Shown here in pieces: positions 32,653-40,828 of a stretch of DNA of 50,718 bases. The stretch lies in contig NZ_JH584235.1 in NCBI RefSeq assembly GCF_000241465.1, positions 2,323,134 through 2,373,851 on the forward strand, written 5' to 3'. Under the pieces are notes generated by a model. It made no database searches, was not told the DNA's origin, and worked only from the letters and a program-made list of their open reading frames with translations. This DNA is from Sphingomonas echinoides ATCC 14820. Lineage in GTDB: Bacteria; Pseudomonadota; Alphaproteobacteria; Sphingomonadales; Sphingomonadaceae. The translations under genes were made by a program, and so were the position numbers. The stretch's first letter is position 1; each line of letters begins with the position of its first letter.

Positions 32653-33297
32653 TCAGGCGAAGAGCCGCGCCGATTGGCTAGTTGGGGCGGCCAGGCGCAA
32701 TTCGCGCCGAAGACGTGCGGCGAAGCGGTCGGGTGCCAGCAGCTCGTTGATGGATGCCCACCGATTGCGGTCACCGCAGTGATCGTCGCGACCGCGTACC
32801 TGGCGGAAGGCAACTTCGGTATCCGGCCCCATGCAACCGAGCGAAAGCCGGACCCAGACTTCCTCGCCGTGCAGCGTGATCTCGCCAGAGACGGCAGGTC
32901 CGGCTTTGTTCGAGCGAATGTCGAAGCTGCGCTCGTCTAGTTCCAAGGCCTCGGCGAGGCGGCGCATCGCAGCCCGGCCTTCTGCATGAAAGACGCGCTT
33001 GGCTGCCTCGTCATAGCCGACGCCGCGATAAGCGAGCGTGCGCAAAACGGGATGCCGGCGGATCTTTGCGATCTGGTCAATACAGGTCCGGCGCAGGATC
33101 GTGTCGTCTGCAGCGCGAGCGCAGACGCCGCCCAGGTGGCGTGCGAGAAGGATAACGGCCGGGTCCGTTTCACTGTCCTTGCCGGCGTTGCGGCAGTCGG
33201 TGATGGCCGCATCAATCGCGTGGAGCGCGGCGGCGATGGTGGTCAGTGCGCTGGGATCAAGCGCCTGTTGGTGACGCATTGCGACATCATAGTGCAT
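32653..33297 (-). CDS. Conserved plasmid protein of the PP-loop cluster
   Basis: 214 residues; ATG at 33297 with GGAGG nine bases upstream. The N-terminal half is helical (ALTTIAAALHAIDAAITDCR, VILLARHLGGVCARAADD); the middle has FDIRSNKAGPAVSGEITLHG and EEVWVRLSLGCMGPDTEVAF, which look like a beta-sandwich; the end is basic (RFAARLRRELRLAAP). No family recalled. It ends 23 bp before the start of the second PP-loop gene and is probably co-transcribed with it. Confidence 0.65.
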   Translation of the reverse strand: MHYDVAMRHQQALDPSALTTIAAALHAIDAAITDCRNAGKDSETDPAVILLARHLGGVCARAADDTILRRTCIDQIAKIRRHPVLRTLAYRGVGYDEAAKRVFHAEGRAAMRRLAEALELDERSFDIRSNKAGPAVSGEITLHGEEVWVRLSLGCMGPDTEVAFRQVRGRDDHCGDRNRWASINELLAPDRFAARLRRELRLAAPTSQSARLFA

Positions 33298-33403
33298 GGG
33301 GTGGGCCTCCGGTCTCGAGCGCAAATCCGCTCGCCCGGCCCCTCCCCCTCCCCTTTTCAATCGATCGCTGGCCATCGGCCAGGAGCGTCCGGCAGAGCGC
33401 GCG

Positions 33404-33898
33404 TCACCCTTCTTGGTGATCCGATGCCTTTGCCAGCAGGACCCGCACGGCCCGTGCAAGACCGGCCTCGCCGGTCTCGTTTACGATCTCGATGTCCGGT
33501 TTTTTGGCCCGTATTGCAGCGATGAGCGTTGCCGCGGGCCGGCCTTTCAACGGATAGGTATAGACCTCCCCGTCCTCGATCGTGATGACGTTGGTGCGCT
33601 TGCGCCGCCGAAGCAGCCCGAGATGCTCGGCTTCGTCCATCAGGCGCGCTATCTCGTGTTCGAGATCCGGCTCAAACGACATGCCGTGGAACGAGCGCGT
33701 CGGTCGGTTGACCCTGAGCCAGCTATTGACCTCGGCCTCGGTGATCGCGCTGACCTGGCGATAGTCGTCCGCGCCGCCATGGCCGCGATTACTCGCGTGG
33801 AAGGCGAGCGCACCGTCTATCCATATCTCTGCGGTGTAGCATGGCGTCTCTTCCGAGAGGGCCTTGATGATCCTGAGCTTGTGCAGTTCGATCAACAT
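33404..33898 (-). CDS. Conserved plasmid protein, 164 residues
   Basis: ATG at 33898 with GAGGAG upstream. MLIELHKLRIIKALSEETPC, YTAEIWIDGALAFHASNRGH and GGADDYRQVSAITEAEVNSW suggest a mixed alpha-beta protein; the C-terminus contains RRRKRTNVITIEDGEVYTYP and ends with a short helix. No family recognised with confidence. It overlaps the upstream gene by seven bases, so it is in the same operon. Confidence 0.65.
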   Translation of the reverse strand: MLIELHKLRIIKALSEETPCYTAEIWIDGALAFHASNRGHGGADDYRQVSAITEAEVNSWLRVNRPTRSFHGMSFEPDLEHEIARLMDEAEHLGLLRRRKRTNVITIEDGEVYTYPLKGRPAATLIAAIRAKKPDIEIVNETGEAGLARAVRVLLAKASDHQEG

Positions 33899-34197
33899 GG
33901 TGTGATCTCCTCTTGGGATGCTGTTGACCGGTTCGCACGAAGCCGCGGGTGTGAGTCCGGGCCGATCGAGCGCGCGATGTGGCCGGCGTAGACGCCGCAG
34001 GCGGCCCAATAGGCTGCGATCGGTGGCTTTCCGCTTCGCCAGCTACTCTCTGCGCGCACGCGGGCGTCGCGATGGATGTCGAGCAGTATGTCCCGGAGCG
34101 CCTGACGCGCCTCGGGACTGAGCGCCCGCAAACGCGCCACGGCTGGTAAAGCCAGGACCGGATTGCGCACCTCGGCCTTGGTCGACCGCGGACTCAC
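33892..34197 (-). CDS. Small conserved protein, 101 residues
   Basis: Start taken as GTG 34197, which overlaps the TGA of a 19-codon ORF as GTGA; a second GTG at 34170 is possible. ALPAVARLRALSPEARQALR and DILLDIHRDARVRAESSWRS are helical, then KPPIAAYWAACGVYAGHIAR. It resembles short plasmid proteins of unknown role. The coupled short ORF upstream may control its translation. Confidence 0.55.
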   Translation of the reverse strand: MSPRSTKAEVRNPVLALPAVARLRALSPEARQALRDILLDIHRDARVRAESSWRSGKPPIAAYWAACGVYAGHIARSIGPDSHPRLRANRSTASQEEITPC

Positions 34198-34253
34198 CGG
34201 GTTGCGCCCATCAGCGGGTGGACATGGTGATCTTGGTAGAAAGTGTTGGCCAT
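34194..34253 (-). CDS. 19-codon ORF coupled to the next gene (leader-like)
   Basis: ATG at 34253 has GAGGAG nine bases upstream and encodes MANTFYQDHHVHPLMGATR before TGA. The stop overlaps the GTG of the 101-residue gene as GTGA. The strong ribosome site on a tiny ORF with three clustered histidines, followed by a gene without its own site, suggests a translation-coupling leader. No family. Confidence 0.4.
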   Translation of the reverse strand: MANTFYQDHHVHPLMGATR

Positions 34254-34326
34254 CGCGGGCAGCTCCTCGGCGCAAGAGAGCAGCTTCGACCACTCCCTGA
34301 TCGGACCTCAAAGCCCCCCTTCCCTC

Positions 34327-35337
34327 TCAGCCGGCGAGAAGGTCCCGGTAGATGTCAGCCGCCCATTGCTCGATCCACGGCGCAGTCAGCTCGTCATGGT
34401 CGAGCTCTCCAGCTTCGATCAGGTCCCGGATTTCAGCGCGCGCTTGAGCGATGGCCGCCTCCCACGGGTCGACGGGTAGCGGGCTGAGGCGGGCTGGCCG
34501 GATCTGAGGAAGCTGGCGAGGCCCCTCTTTCAACCGAGCGCGCTGCGCATCGACCCATTGCTCGAGATGATTGGCGACGAACGCGTCGGTCTTGCTGGTG
34601 CCACCGCGCAACGCTGCGCGCCGCGCGCCGACGCCGTAAGCCTGGCTGTCGATCGATGCGACGCGGTGGCGATAGGGAAGCAAAAACGGGAGCGCAGTCC
34701 CTTTGACCCCAAATGCATGCAGCCGGATTCCTGCTGGCAGGACGCGATCAAGGTGGTCGATCACCGCGATCAGGCCTTCGGGACCATGGATATCGCGTCG
34801 GCACATGCTGCCGACGCCCAGCAGCGCTCCCGGGCGAAACAACCCGCTCAGCGCGTCGGCACAGCGCTCATAGTCGGTCGGAGTGCGGCCTTGAATGACC
34901 GGCATCATGCTTTCGGCGATGCCGTGGTCGCTGGCAAGCCGCCAGCAGTCGCGATTGGCGCGGATGGTGCGCGACAAGCGATCCGTCACTTCTTCGCGAT
35001 CGGCGGCGATTTCGTGCTCGACGCAATAGTCAGCGCTTGCCCACCATTGGAAGGGGTGCGCCGCTGCAAGAGCGACATAGTCGGCCAGCGTCCATGGGAA
35101 ACCACCGTAGCGCGAGGCAGCGACAAAGCCGGCAGAATCGAGACAGAGACCGGCAAGGTCGCCCGCGTTGCCGAGCTGTTCGGTGCGCCAACCGCTCCAT
35201 TCACGCCAACCTCTTTTGGCAACCCAGCGGGAGAGGCCGTTGGCCGAAATGAGAGCGGTGGTCCGCAGCGCCCGGGCGCGCTGGAGGATGGGACCCTCGC
35301 GGAGATGCGGAAGCCCAACGATGATGTCGATCGGCAT
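34327..35337 (-). CDS. DpdA-like TGT-family transglycosylase (DUF7221 type)
   Basis: 336 residues from the ATG at 35337 (GGAGG seven bases upstream). The sequence follows the TGT/DpdA barrel: CLDSAGFVAASRYGGFPWTL, QWWASADYCVEHEIA, SMMPVIQGRTPTDYERCADA, LLGVGSMCRRDIHG, IRLHAFGVKGTALPFLLPYR and VASIDSQAYG (candidate catalytic Asp). DpdA inserts 7-deazaguanine bases into DNA in phages and genomic islands, masking it from restriction. No QueC/D/E or FolE genes are visible, so the precursor would come from the host queuosine pathway. A DNA substrate is inferred. Confidence 0.75.
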   Translation of the reverse strand: MPIDIIVGLPHLREGPILQRARALRTTALISANGLSRWVAKRGWREWSGWRTEQLGNAGDLAGLCLDSAGFVAASRYGGFPWTLADYVALAAAHPFQWWASADYCVEHEIAADREEVTDRLSRTIRANRDCWRLASDHGIAESMMPVIQGRTPTDYERCADALSGLFRPGALLGVGSMCRRDIHGPEGLIAVIDHLDRVLPAGIRLHAFGVKGTALPFLLPYRHRVASIDSQAYGVGARRAALRGGTSKTDAFVANHLEQWVDAQRARLKEGPRQLPQIRPARLSPLPVDPWEAAIAQARAEIRDLIEAGELDHDELTAPWIEQWAADIYRDLLAG

Positions 35338-35418
35338 GATGGCCCTCCGGAGGTGAGCAGTCATGCGCTTGACCGCCGCACGTGTTCATGTTACGTTCCC
35401 GCTCGCTGGAGACTTGCG

Positions 35419-35907
35419 ATGAAGAAGACCGTTTTTCACGATCGATTTGATCTCGACATCACGCTGCGAGACGCCGCCTTGGATGCCGACAACCGGCCGA
35501 CACGTCGCATGATCGCGAACGCAGCCATCGGCATGGACGTTGAGGATGCCTATTACTCGGTTCGTGAGCTTCGTGAGGCGATCGCCTGGACGCACGAGGG
35601 CGACCTAGCGGCCAAGCGAAAGCTCGCCGAGATACTCGCCAATGACGGCGCGGACGATTTCCAGCGCTGTATCTATTTCTGTCTTGCGGGTCGGGGTGTG
35701 GTCGACATGCTCGACGACCTCGAATGGCTGGAAGATCTGCTGGAGCGTCGTGGACGCGTGGCGGGCGAAATTCGACGGATGAAGGGTCGGTGCATGCCGC
35801 TCGCCAAGCCTTATGTGGCGGACGCTCCCGACGGACCGTTGGTCAAGCTCGACGCCGAGTTTGAACAGGGGCCTTCCTGGTGGGCCGATCCCTCGCTGAC
35901 GGCGTGA
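35419..35907 (+). CDS. Hypothetical protein, 162 residues
   Basis: ATG at 35419 with GGAG about ten bases upstream. Starts MKKTVFHDRFDLDITLRDAA; the middle is helical (YYSVRELREAIAWTHEGDLA, LDDLEWLEDLLERRGRVAGE) and the end is acidic with GPSWWADPSL. No family recognised. It is divergent from the DpdA-like gene across an 81-bp gap and convergent with the thermonuclease gene. Confidence 0.6.
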   Translation: MKKTVFHDRFDLDITLRDAALDADNRPTRRMIANAAIGMDVEDAYYSVRELREAIAWTHEGDLAAKRKLAEILANDGADDFQRCIYFCLAGRGVVDMLDDLEWLEDLLERRGRVAGEIRRMKGRCMPLAKPYVADAPDGPLVKLDAEFEQGPSWWADPSLTA

Positions 35908-35922
35908 GGTCAGACGGACAGG

Positions 35923-36438
35923 TCAATCTGATCGGCGCTCGCACTGAAGACGCTCTCCACGCCGCCAATTGGAAGGCTCGATCCAGTGTCCGGCTAAAGC
36001 CCCTGCCCTTGCATCTTTGGCTTGGGAAAAGGCGGCGGCGTAGCGTGCGGCACGGCGGGGACTGCGAAGATATTGGGCCTCGGGGACGGCGAGCCCGGCA
36101 CGAATCAGGCGTTCTCCAAGGTCGCTGCCTTCGACGGTCACCGTGGCCACAGGGCGGCCGTATGTGCTTGATGAGGTGAGTCTGATTTCGGCCGTCTTCG
36201 AACGAAGCAAGTTCGCGACGAAGTCCTGCGCCGCCTTTCCGCACTGCCAGCAGTCACCGCGGCGTTCGCACTGCTGGCGGCGTTCGAAGGCGTCGACGCC
36301 GAGAAGACGGAAGTCGACAGCGACGGTGTCGCCGTCTAGCGCGCGCGCTTTGGCGTTGAAGCTCTGGTCAGCGGCCACTTGGGCCGACGCCCCGCAGCAG
36401 GCAAAGACGAGCGCGGCGAGAACCATCGCTCGCATCAT
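35923..36438 (-). CDS. Exported thermonuclease-family nuclease
   Basis: 171 residues. A signal peptide (MMRAMVLAALVFACCGASAQ, cleavage probably after ASA) precedes a staphylococcal-nuclease-like OB fold: AKARALDGDTVAVDFRLLGV, AFERRQQCE, GKAAQDFVANLL, GRPVATVTVEGSDLGERLI and RAGLAVPEAQYL. The family cuts DNA and RNA using calcium. A cysteine-rich insert (CERRGDCWQC) follows the first active-site Glu/Arg segment. Such secreted nucleases are common on alphaproteobacterial conjugative elements. It starts inside an ATGA overlap with the 66-residue gene upstream. Confidence 0.85.
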   Translation of the reverse strand: MMRAMVLAALVFACCGASAQVAADQSFNAKARALDGDTVAVDFRLLGVDAFERRQQCERRGDCWQCGKAAQDFVANLLRSKTAEIRLTSSSTYGRPVATVTVEGSDLGERLIRAGLAVPEAQYLRSPRRAARYAAAFSQAKDARAGALAGHWIEPSNWRRGERLQCERRSD

Positions 36439-36635
36439 GACACGATCTCAACCTCGACATGTGCATCGCGCGATGGCGAAGTTGAGACGTGAAATGGTTG
36501 CAACGGATTTCCGGTACGAACGATGCTGACGCGGCCAGGCTGCGCATCAAAAAGCCGGGATGCAACGCGGTGCGCATTTTCACGGCTGCACAGGAGGTAG
36601 CGTTTGGGCGACAGCCAAGGTGCTGGGGCAAACAT
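36435..36635 (-). CDS. Small conserved plasmid protein, 66 residues
   Basis: ATG at 36635, AAGGA seven bases upstream. PKRYLLCSRENAHRVASRLF and GRVSIVRTGNPLQPFHVSTS suggest a small alpha-beta fold of about 65 residues. Its stop overlaps the thermonuclease start (ATGA), so the two are co-translated. No named family. Confidence 0.6.
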   Translation of the reverse strand: MFAPAPWLSPKRYLLCSRENAHRVASRLFDAQPGRVSIVRTGNPLQPFHVSTSPSRDAHVEVEIVS

Positions 36636-36677
36636 GTCGAATCCTTTTCACAGACATCATGGCCCCGACGCGCGGCC

Positions 36678-37286
36678 TCAGGCAAATATCGTCTTATGGA
36701 CTTTGGTCACCGGAACGACCGTCCATTCTCGTTCCATGAAGCGGCTGATTGCATAGCCGATGCTGGTCTCGGGGTCCCGAAAGCTCAGCCGCCGCCCGCG
36801 TCTCACCACGATGAATTCGTCCCCGACATGGCCGTCCGTGAATGTTAGGGCTGCGGCGAGCTGGATGCGGTCGCCGTCTTCGATCTTACGGGCACGCCGC
36901 TCGAGATTGGTGCGACAGCGCCGGCGCCAGTCGAGCGCGTGCTCCTTGTCGGTCGGGGTCAGGAGATCGAGGATTTGAGCAGGACAGTTGTCCTCACACG
37001 GTCCCATCGATTCATCCATGTCCTTGTAACCGAAATGCTCGCCGGTCTTGCTCTTGGGATTCCAGATCACCTTACAGACGATCGCAAAGACCTCTCCGCC
37101 AACGCCATCGACCGTGACCTGGGCGGCGGCGTAATACGTCCGGTTCTGCGGGCAGGATGAGGCTAGCAGCTTCAACCCTTTGACGACGCCGTCCACGTCA
37201 CGGCTGTAGGTGAACTGTGCATCGAGATACGCCTTGGCGGTCGCGTGGCCGCCCATGTGGTAACGCGACATTGTGAGCCAGCCCAT
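36678..37286 (-). CDS. DUF6927 family plasmid protein
   Basis: 202 residues; ATG at 37286 with AAGGAG eight bases upstream. The N-terminus MGWLTMSRYHMGGHATAKAY and the segments YYAAAQVTVDGVGGEVFAIV, HFGYKDMDESMGPCEDNCPA and ILDLLTPTDKEHALDWRRRC are hallmarks of a family I remember as DUF6927, widespread on large plasmids. The CxxxC (CEDNC) could bind a metal. Function unknown. It is part of the minus-strand run with ardC. Confidence 0.8.
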   Translation of the reverse strand: MGWLTMSRYHMGGHATAKAYLDAQFTYSRDVDGVVKGLKLLASSCPQNRTYYAAAQVTVDGVGGEVFAIVCKVIWNPKSKTGEHFGYKDMDESMGPCEDNCPAQILDLLTPTDKEHALDWRRRCRTNLERRARKIEDGDRIQLAAALTFTDGHVGDEFIVVRRGRRLSFRDPETSIGYAISRFMEREWTVVPVTKVHKTIFA

Positions 37287-37316
37287 GCCGGGTCTCCTTG
37301 GTATAAGCTTTGAAAA

Positions 37317-37634
37317 CTACCAGTCGTGGACCTGCAGCGCGTCGATCGGCGCGCAGTAGCGGTCGAACTGGATCCACGTGGCGCCCGCGGCCTCAGCGAG
37401 CGTGAGGCAGGCGCGCAGCGAGGACGGCATGGCGTCGCGGCCCGGGGATCGGACCCACACGAACCATCCATATTGCTGCCAGCGCTCGGCGACGATCTGG
37501 CCCTGCCATATGTCGGGGACGTCGCGGGCTGCTGTCGGAAGAGGGTTTTCGACAAGAGCATCGAGTTCGCGCGCGGTTTGCTCATCGACATGTCCGGTTG
37601 AAAGACATGCGAGCATTTGGATTTCGAGAGTCAT
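37317..37634 (-). CDS. DUF5983 family protein
   Basis: 105 residues from the ATG at 37634 (GGAGG six bases upstream). CLSTGHVDEQTARELDAL, QYGWFVWVRSPGRDAMPSSL, RACLTLAEAAGATWIQFDRY fit the DUF5983 family, small proteins found next to ardC on plasmids. It lies 11 bp after the ardC stop and so belongs to that operon. Function unknown. Confidence 0.78.
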   Translation of the reverse strand: MTLEIQMLACLSTGHVDEQTARELDALVENPLPTAARDVPDIWQGQIVAERWQQYGWFVWVRSPGRDAMPSSLRACLTLAEAAGATWIQFDRYCAPIDALQVHDW

Positions 37635-37645
37635 GCCAGCCTCCT

Positions 37646-38599
37646 TCAAGCTGCTTCTGCCAAAAGCTCATCGCCCTCGGCCGATGCCTCGGACGGCGAG
37701 GCTGCGGCGGGATCGGCCCCGAAGGCGATCATGTAGTTGAATGCCTGCTCGGCCTTGGACGCCGCGTGGATGATGGCGGTCTTGTCGCCGCGCAGGATAC
37801 CCAGCCAGTGGCCGACATAGCTGGCATGACTGTCATGCAGCTCGTTCGGGAGACCGAGATGGGCGCAGACCAAACCGCTGCCGATCTCGGCAACCAGTTC
37901 CTCGAAACTATAGGCTTTGTCGCCGAACCGTTTCCCGAAAGTGCGCGCCAGGCGCTTGGTGCCGCCGGTCCAATGGGTGGTCTCGTGCGCCCGGACCGAT
38001 GCGTAATGGTCCATCGTCCGAAAGGTCCGCTGATGCGGCATCTGGATGTAGTCGAGGGTGGGCGTGAAAAAGGCCTGATCCCCGCCATGCCGGACCTCGG
38101 CTGGGATTACCTCGAAGAAGGCATCGATCGCCGCCTGATGCTGCGAAGGATCGATCGGCGCCGGATCTTCGATCGCCGGATAGTAATGAGCTGGAAGGCC
38201 GTCGATCTGGTCGGCGTTGAAGACGATGTAGTGGCGCAGGAAGCGAATGCTTCGCTCCTTTTCGGCACCAGTGACAGGGTTCGCCTCGGTCTTCTTGAAG
38301 CTTGAATAATAGACCGACAGTGAGCCGACCTCACCGCGGCGGACATGGCCACCGAGCGCCTCGGCCTGGCGGTACGTCATCCAGTAGCGCGACCGGTACC
38401 CTTGCGCGTCGCCGATCGCCCAGAGGTAAAAAGTGTTGATGCCAGTATAGGGCGTGCCGCAATGACGGAGCGGCCGGCCACCGCTTCCCTGGACGCGCCA
38501 GGGACGACTCCAGGGCGGAACGCCCTCCTCGAGCTTCTTGATGATAAGGTTGGTGATCTCTGCCGCGACATCGCGGCTCGGTTTCGCTGTAGCGGACAT
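37646..38599 (-). CDS. ardC: ArdC-type antirestriction protein (zincin)
   Basis: 317 residues. ArdC binds the entering single strand and protects it from host restriction. The N-terminal domain (about 1-130) is the DUF1738 ssDNA-binding part: ITNLIIKKLEEGVPPWSRPW, GTPYTGINTFYLW, YWMTYRQAEALGG. The C-terminal zincin has YASVRAHETTHWTGGTKRL (HExxH variant HETTH) and a downstream glutamate in YSFEELVAEIGSG. It starts 129 bp after the ParB-like gene. A leading-region position is normal for antirestriction genes. Confidence 0.93.
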   Translation of the reverse strand: MSATAKPSRDVAAEITNLIIKKLEEGVPPWSRPWRVQGSGGRPLRHCGTPYTGINTFYLWAIGDAQGYRSRYWMTYRQAEALGGHVRRGEVGSLSVYYSSFKKTEANPVTGAEKERSIRFLRHYIVFNADQIDGLPAHYYPAIEDPAPIDPSQHQAAIDAFFEVIPAEVRHGGDQAFFTPTLDYIQMPHQRTFRTMDHYASVRAHETTHWTGGTKRLARTFGKRFGDKAYSFEELVAEIGSGLVCAHLGLPNELHDSHASYVGHWLGILRGDKTAIIHAASKAEQAFNYMIAFGADPAAASPSEASAEGDELLAEAA

Positions 38600-38682
38600 G
38601 ACGATCAGCTCCGGAAAACGGGCACAAGGGGCCGCCGGTGCTGTGCATCGGCGGACTGGTGCCCAGCAGGAGGACGAGTGAT

Positions 38683-38719
38683 GGGGCGGGAACCGCCGGC
38701 ACGCCGCCGGCCCCGCCCC
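38683..38719 (-). terminator. GC-rich hairpin between the ParB-like gene and ardC
   Basis: GGGGCGGG (38683-38690) pairs with CCCGCCCC (38712-38719); inner bases can pair further (CCGGC...GCCGG). It lies ten bases after the stop at 38729 on the minus strand. No T-run. Confidence 0.5.
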
Positions 38720-38728
38720 GCTCAGCGG

Positions 38729-40828
38729 TCAGGCAGCGGGTTCGAGCACCTCGTCGCCAGCCTGGGACGAGTCAGCGGCCGCGTCGGCAACACCGCCCGA
38801 ATCGTCTTCGTCATGTTCTGCCTCATCGGCCTCGATGACGACGTCCTCGGGCTGCCTGTCGAGGAACCGCATCGCGTTTGGTACCCAGGCGAGGGCCGCT
38901 TCCTTGACCTCAGCTTCGACGATTGTGTCGCCTGCGAAGAGCTTCTCGCAGCTCGCTGAGATCTCGGTCTTTTTGAGCGAGGCATGCCGGCCGCTGAGCG
39001 CGGGCCCGCCCACTTCGTCGAGAAGGCTGAGGATACTGCCCTTGTTCACCCGGTCGAAGAAGTTCTCCGACGTCGGGCGCCACCAGCTGGCGACATCGAT
39101 TTCGAGGATCGATGCCAGTCGGTTGTGAAGGGGGATCTGCTCGTTGCTGATGCCCGGCTTCGCCTCGAGCGAGATCGCCACGATGTAGGCAAGCCAGTTA
39201 GCCTTGCTGTCATCGTCGAGCGCCCGGAAGCCCTCGAAGCGTTCGACTTCGTTTTCGTGCTCGGTCCAGCCCGCGTCGAGACTTTCATGAGCCTCCGCCA
39301 GATAGTCCCGCGCGCGCGACGTGGGCATGTCGCCGGTGTTCGGGTCCTGCGGCCCGCTCGCGCGGATCGTGGTTCCGTATTTCGTCGAGTTGTAGGTGTA
39401 GCGGCTCGACGTCTTGGTCCGGGCATCGACCATCACGAACAACCCATAGTCGAGCGCCAGTGCGGGCTGGGCGAGGAGGCAGGACGCGAGAATGTCACGG
39501 CGTTGCATCGCCAGTTCGTCATAGAGGCGGGAGCTGAGCGGCTTGCCCCCCGGCGCCACGGCCTCGGGGCGATGGCTCGGCTCGGACGGCTTGGGGCCGC
39601 CGATGCGGAAACCACCTGACGACCGTTCGCCATCCTCGCCCTCGCTGCCCTCGTCGTCAGCGGGCTCCTCGCTGAGGATCTGCTGCTCGCTGTAATATTG
39701 GGTGTCGAGTACCATCGCACCCTGCGGCGTGAGGAGCAGGAACGCGCCGACATGCGCTTTCAGTTCGTCCGGGAGAACGGGTGCGCGGTTCTCGATCGCC
39801 TCGGCCTCCTGGATCAGGCGATCATCTTCCTGGTCGAGCAACTTGAAGTCTTCTTCGAGGAGAGACTCGTCCTGCATCTCGGTTTCGAGCTCGGAACGCC
39901 GCTCGTCGATTGCGGTCAGGCGAAGCGCCTGTTCCTCAGTCAGGTCGGGCTGGCGAAGGATGGCCCGATAGAGACCGTGCGCCGCATTATGCGCGTAGTT
40001 GCTGGCGATCGGTCGGATCCATGCAAGACCGGTCTCCTCGCCGACGCGCTTGGCCTCGGCTTCCATGATCTCGCCGGCGAGCCGATGCGCGATCTCGGGA
40101 TCGACCCACCGGTCGTTGCCGTCGGTGAACAGGTCGCCATCGATCTTGCCCCCCGCGTCAATATAGCGGGTCTCGCCGACCAGAATGGCGATCGGGTCAT
40201 TCGCCTTCAGGGTCTCGTTGGCGATGACGCGACGAATCGTGTCAGCGTTCACATAGCTGTTCTGGTAGTTGTTCCAGACCAGAAGCTGCTTCTCCTGGTT
40301 CTCGGTCGACGCATAGGCCTTGGCGACGTCGAGGGTGATTTCACCGGAGCTCAAGGCTTCGAAGATCGGCTCGGCAAGGGCGGCGAGACGGAGGCGTCCT
40401 TCGACGAAACGACGCGTGACGCCGAATCGCTTGGCGACAGCATCAATATCGCCACTCGTTCCGATGAAGTGCTGGAACGCGCGGCATTCCTCGGCCGGCG
40501 TCATTTTGAGCTGCTGGAAGTTGGTCGCCGTCGAGGTTTCGGAGAGCGTCGCCTCATCGGCCTGAAGCACCATCACGGGCACGTCATAGTCGTCGGCCTT
40601 GATCGTGCCTGCGTCGGCGAGACGCTGAAGCGCGCGAAGGCGGCGGCCACCATCGAACACCTCAAAGGTGCCGCGTGGTTTTTTGGCCGGCGTGACGAGC
40701 AGGTTCTGGAGAACGCCTCGCGCCTCGATATCGGCCGCCATCTGCGGAATCTGCAGCTTTTCTTCGGGCAGTCGGCGGACATTGATTGGCGAGAGACGGA
40801 GCTTGTTGAGCTTCATGGTCTGGATCAC
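38729..40828 (-). CDS. Large ParB/RepB/Spo0J-domain protein of the leading region
   Basis: About 699 residues from the GTG at 40828, chosen for AAGGAG eight bases upstream; ATGs at 40849 and 40816 are alternatives. The N-terminal ParB domain is clear: LRLSPINVRRLPEEK, MAADIEARGVLQNLLV, FEVFDGGRRLRALQRLADAG, and a helix-turn-helix DAVAKRFGVTRRFVEGRLRL. The long acidic C-terminus is typical of plasmid ParB-like proteins placed beside ardC, with no ParA partner nearby. It is therefore more likely a DNA-entry or regulatory protein than a classical partition protein. Confidence 0.85.
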   Translation of the reverse strand: MIQTMKLNKLRLSPINVRRLPEEKLQIPQMAADIEARGVLQNLLVTPAKKPRGTFEVFDGGRRLRALQRLADAGTIKADDYDVPVMVLQADEATLSETSTATNFQQLKMTPAEECRAFQHFIGTSGDIDAVAKRFGVTRRFVEGRLRLAALAEPIFEALSSGEITLDVAKAYASTENQEKQLLVWNNYQNSYVNADTIRRVIANETLKANDPIAILVGETRYIDAGGKIDGDLFTDGNDRWVDPEIAHRLAGEIMEAEAKRVGEETGLAWIRPIASNYAHNAAHGLYRAILRQPDLTEEQALRLTAIDERRSELETEMQDESLLEEDFKLLDQEDDRLIQEAEAIENRAPVLPDELKAHVGAFLLLTPQGAMVLDTQYYSEQQILSEEPADDEGSEGEDGERSSGGFRIGGPKPSEPSHRPEAVAPGGKPLSSRLYDELAMQRRDILASCLLAQPALALDYGLFVMVDARTKTSSRYTYNSTKYGTTIRASGPQDPNTGDMPTSRARDYLAEAHESLDAGWTEHENEVERFEGFRALDDDSKANWLAYIVAISLEAKPGISNEQIPLHNRLASILEIDVASWWRPTSENFFDRVNKGSILSLLDEVGGPALSGRHASLKKTEISASCEKLFAGDTIVEAEVKEAALAWVPNAMRFLDRQPEDVVIEADEAEHDEDDSGGVADAAADSSQAGDEVLEPAA

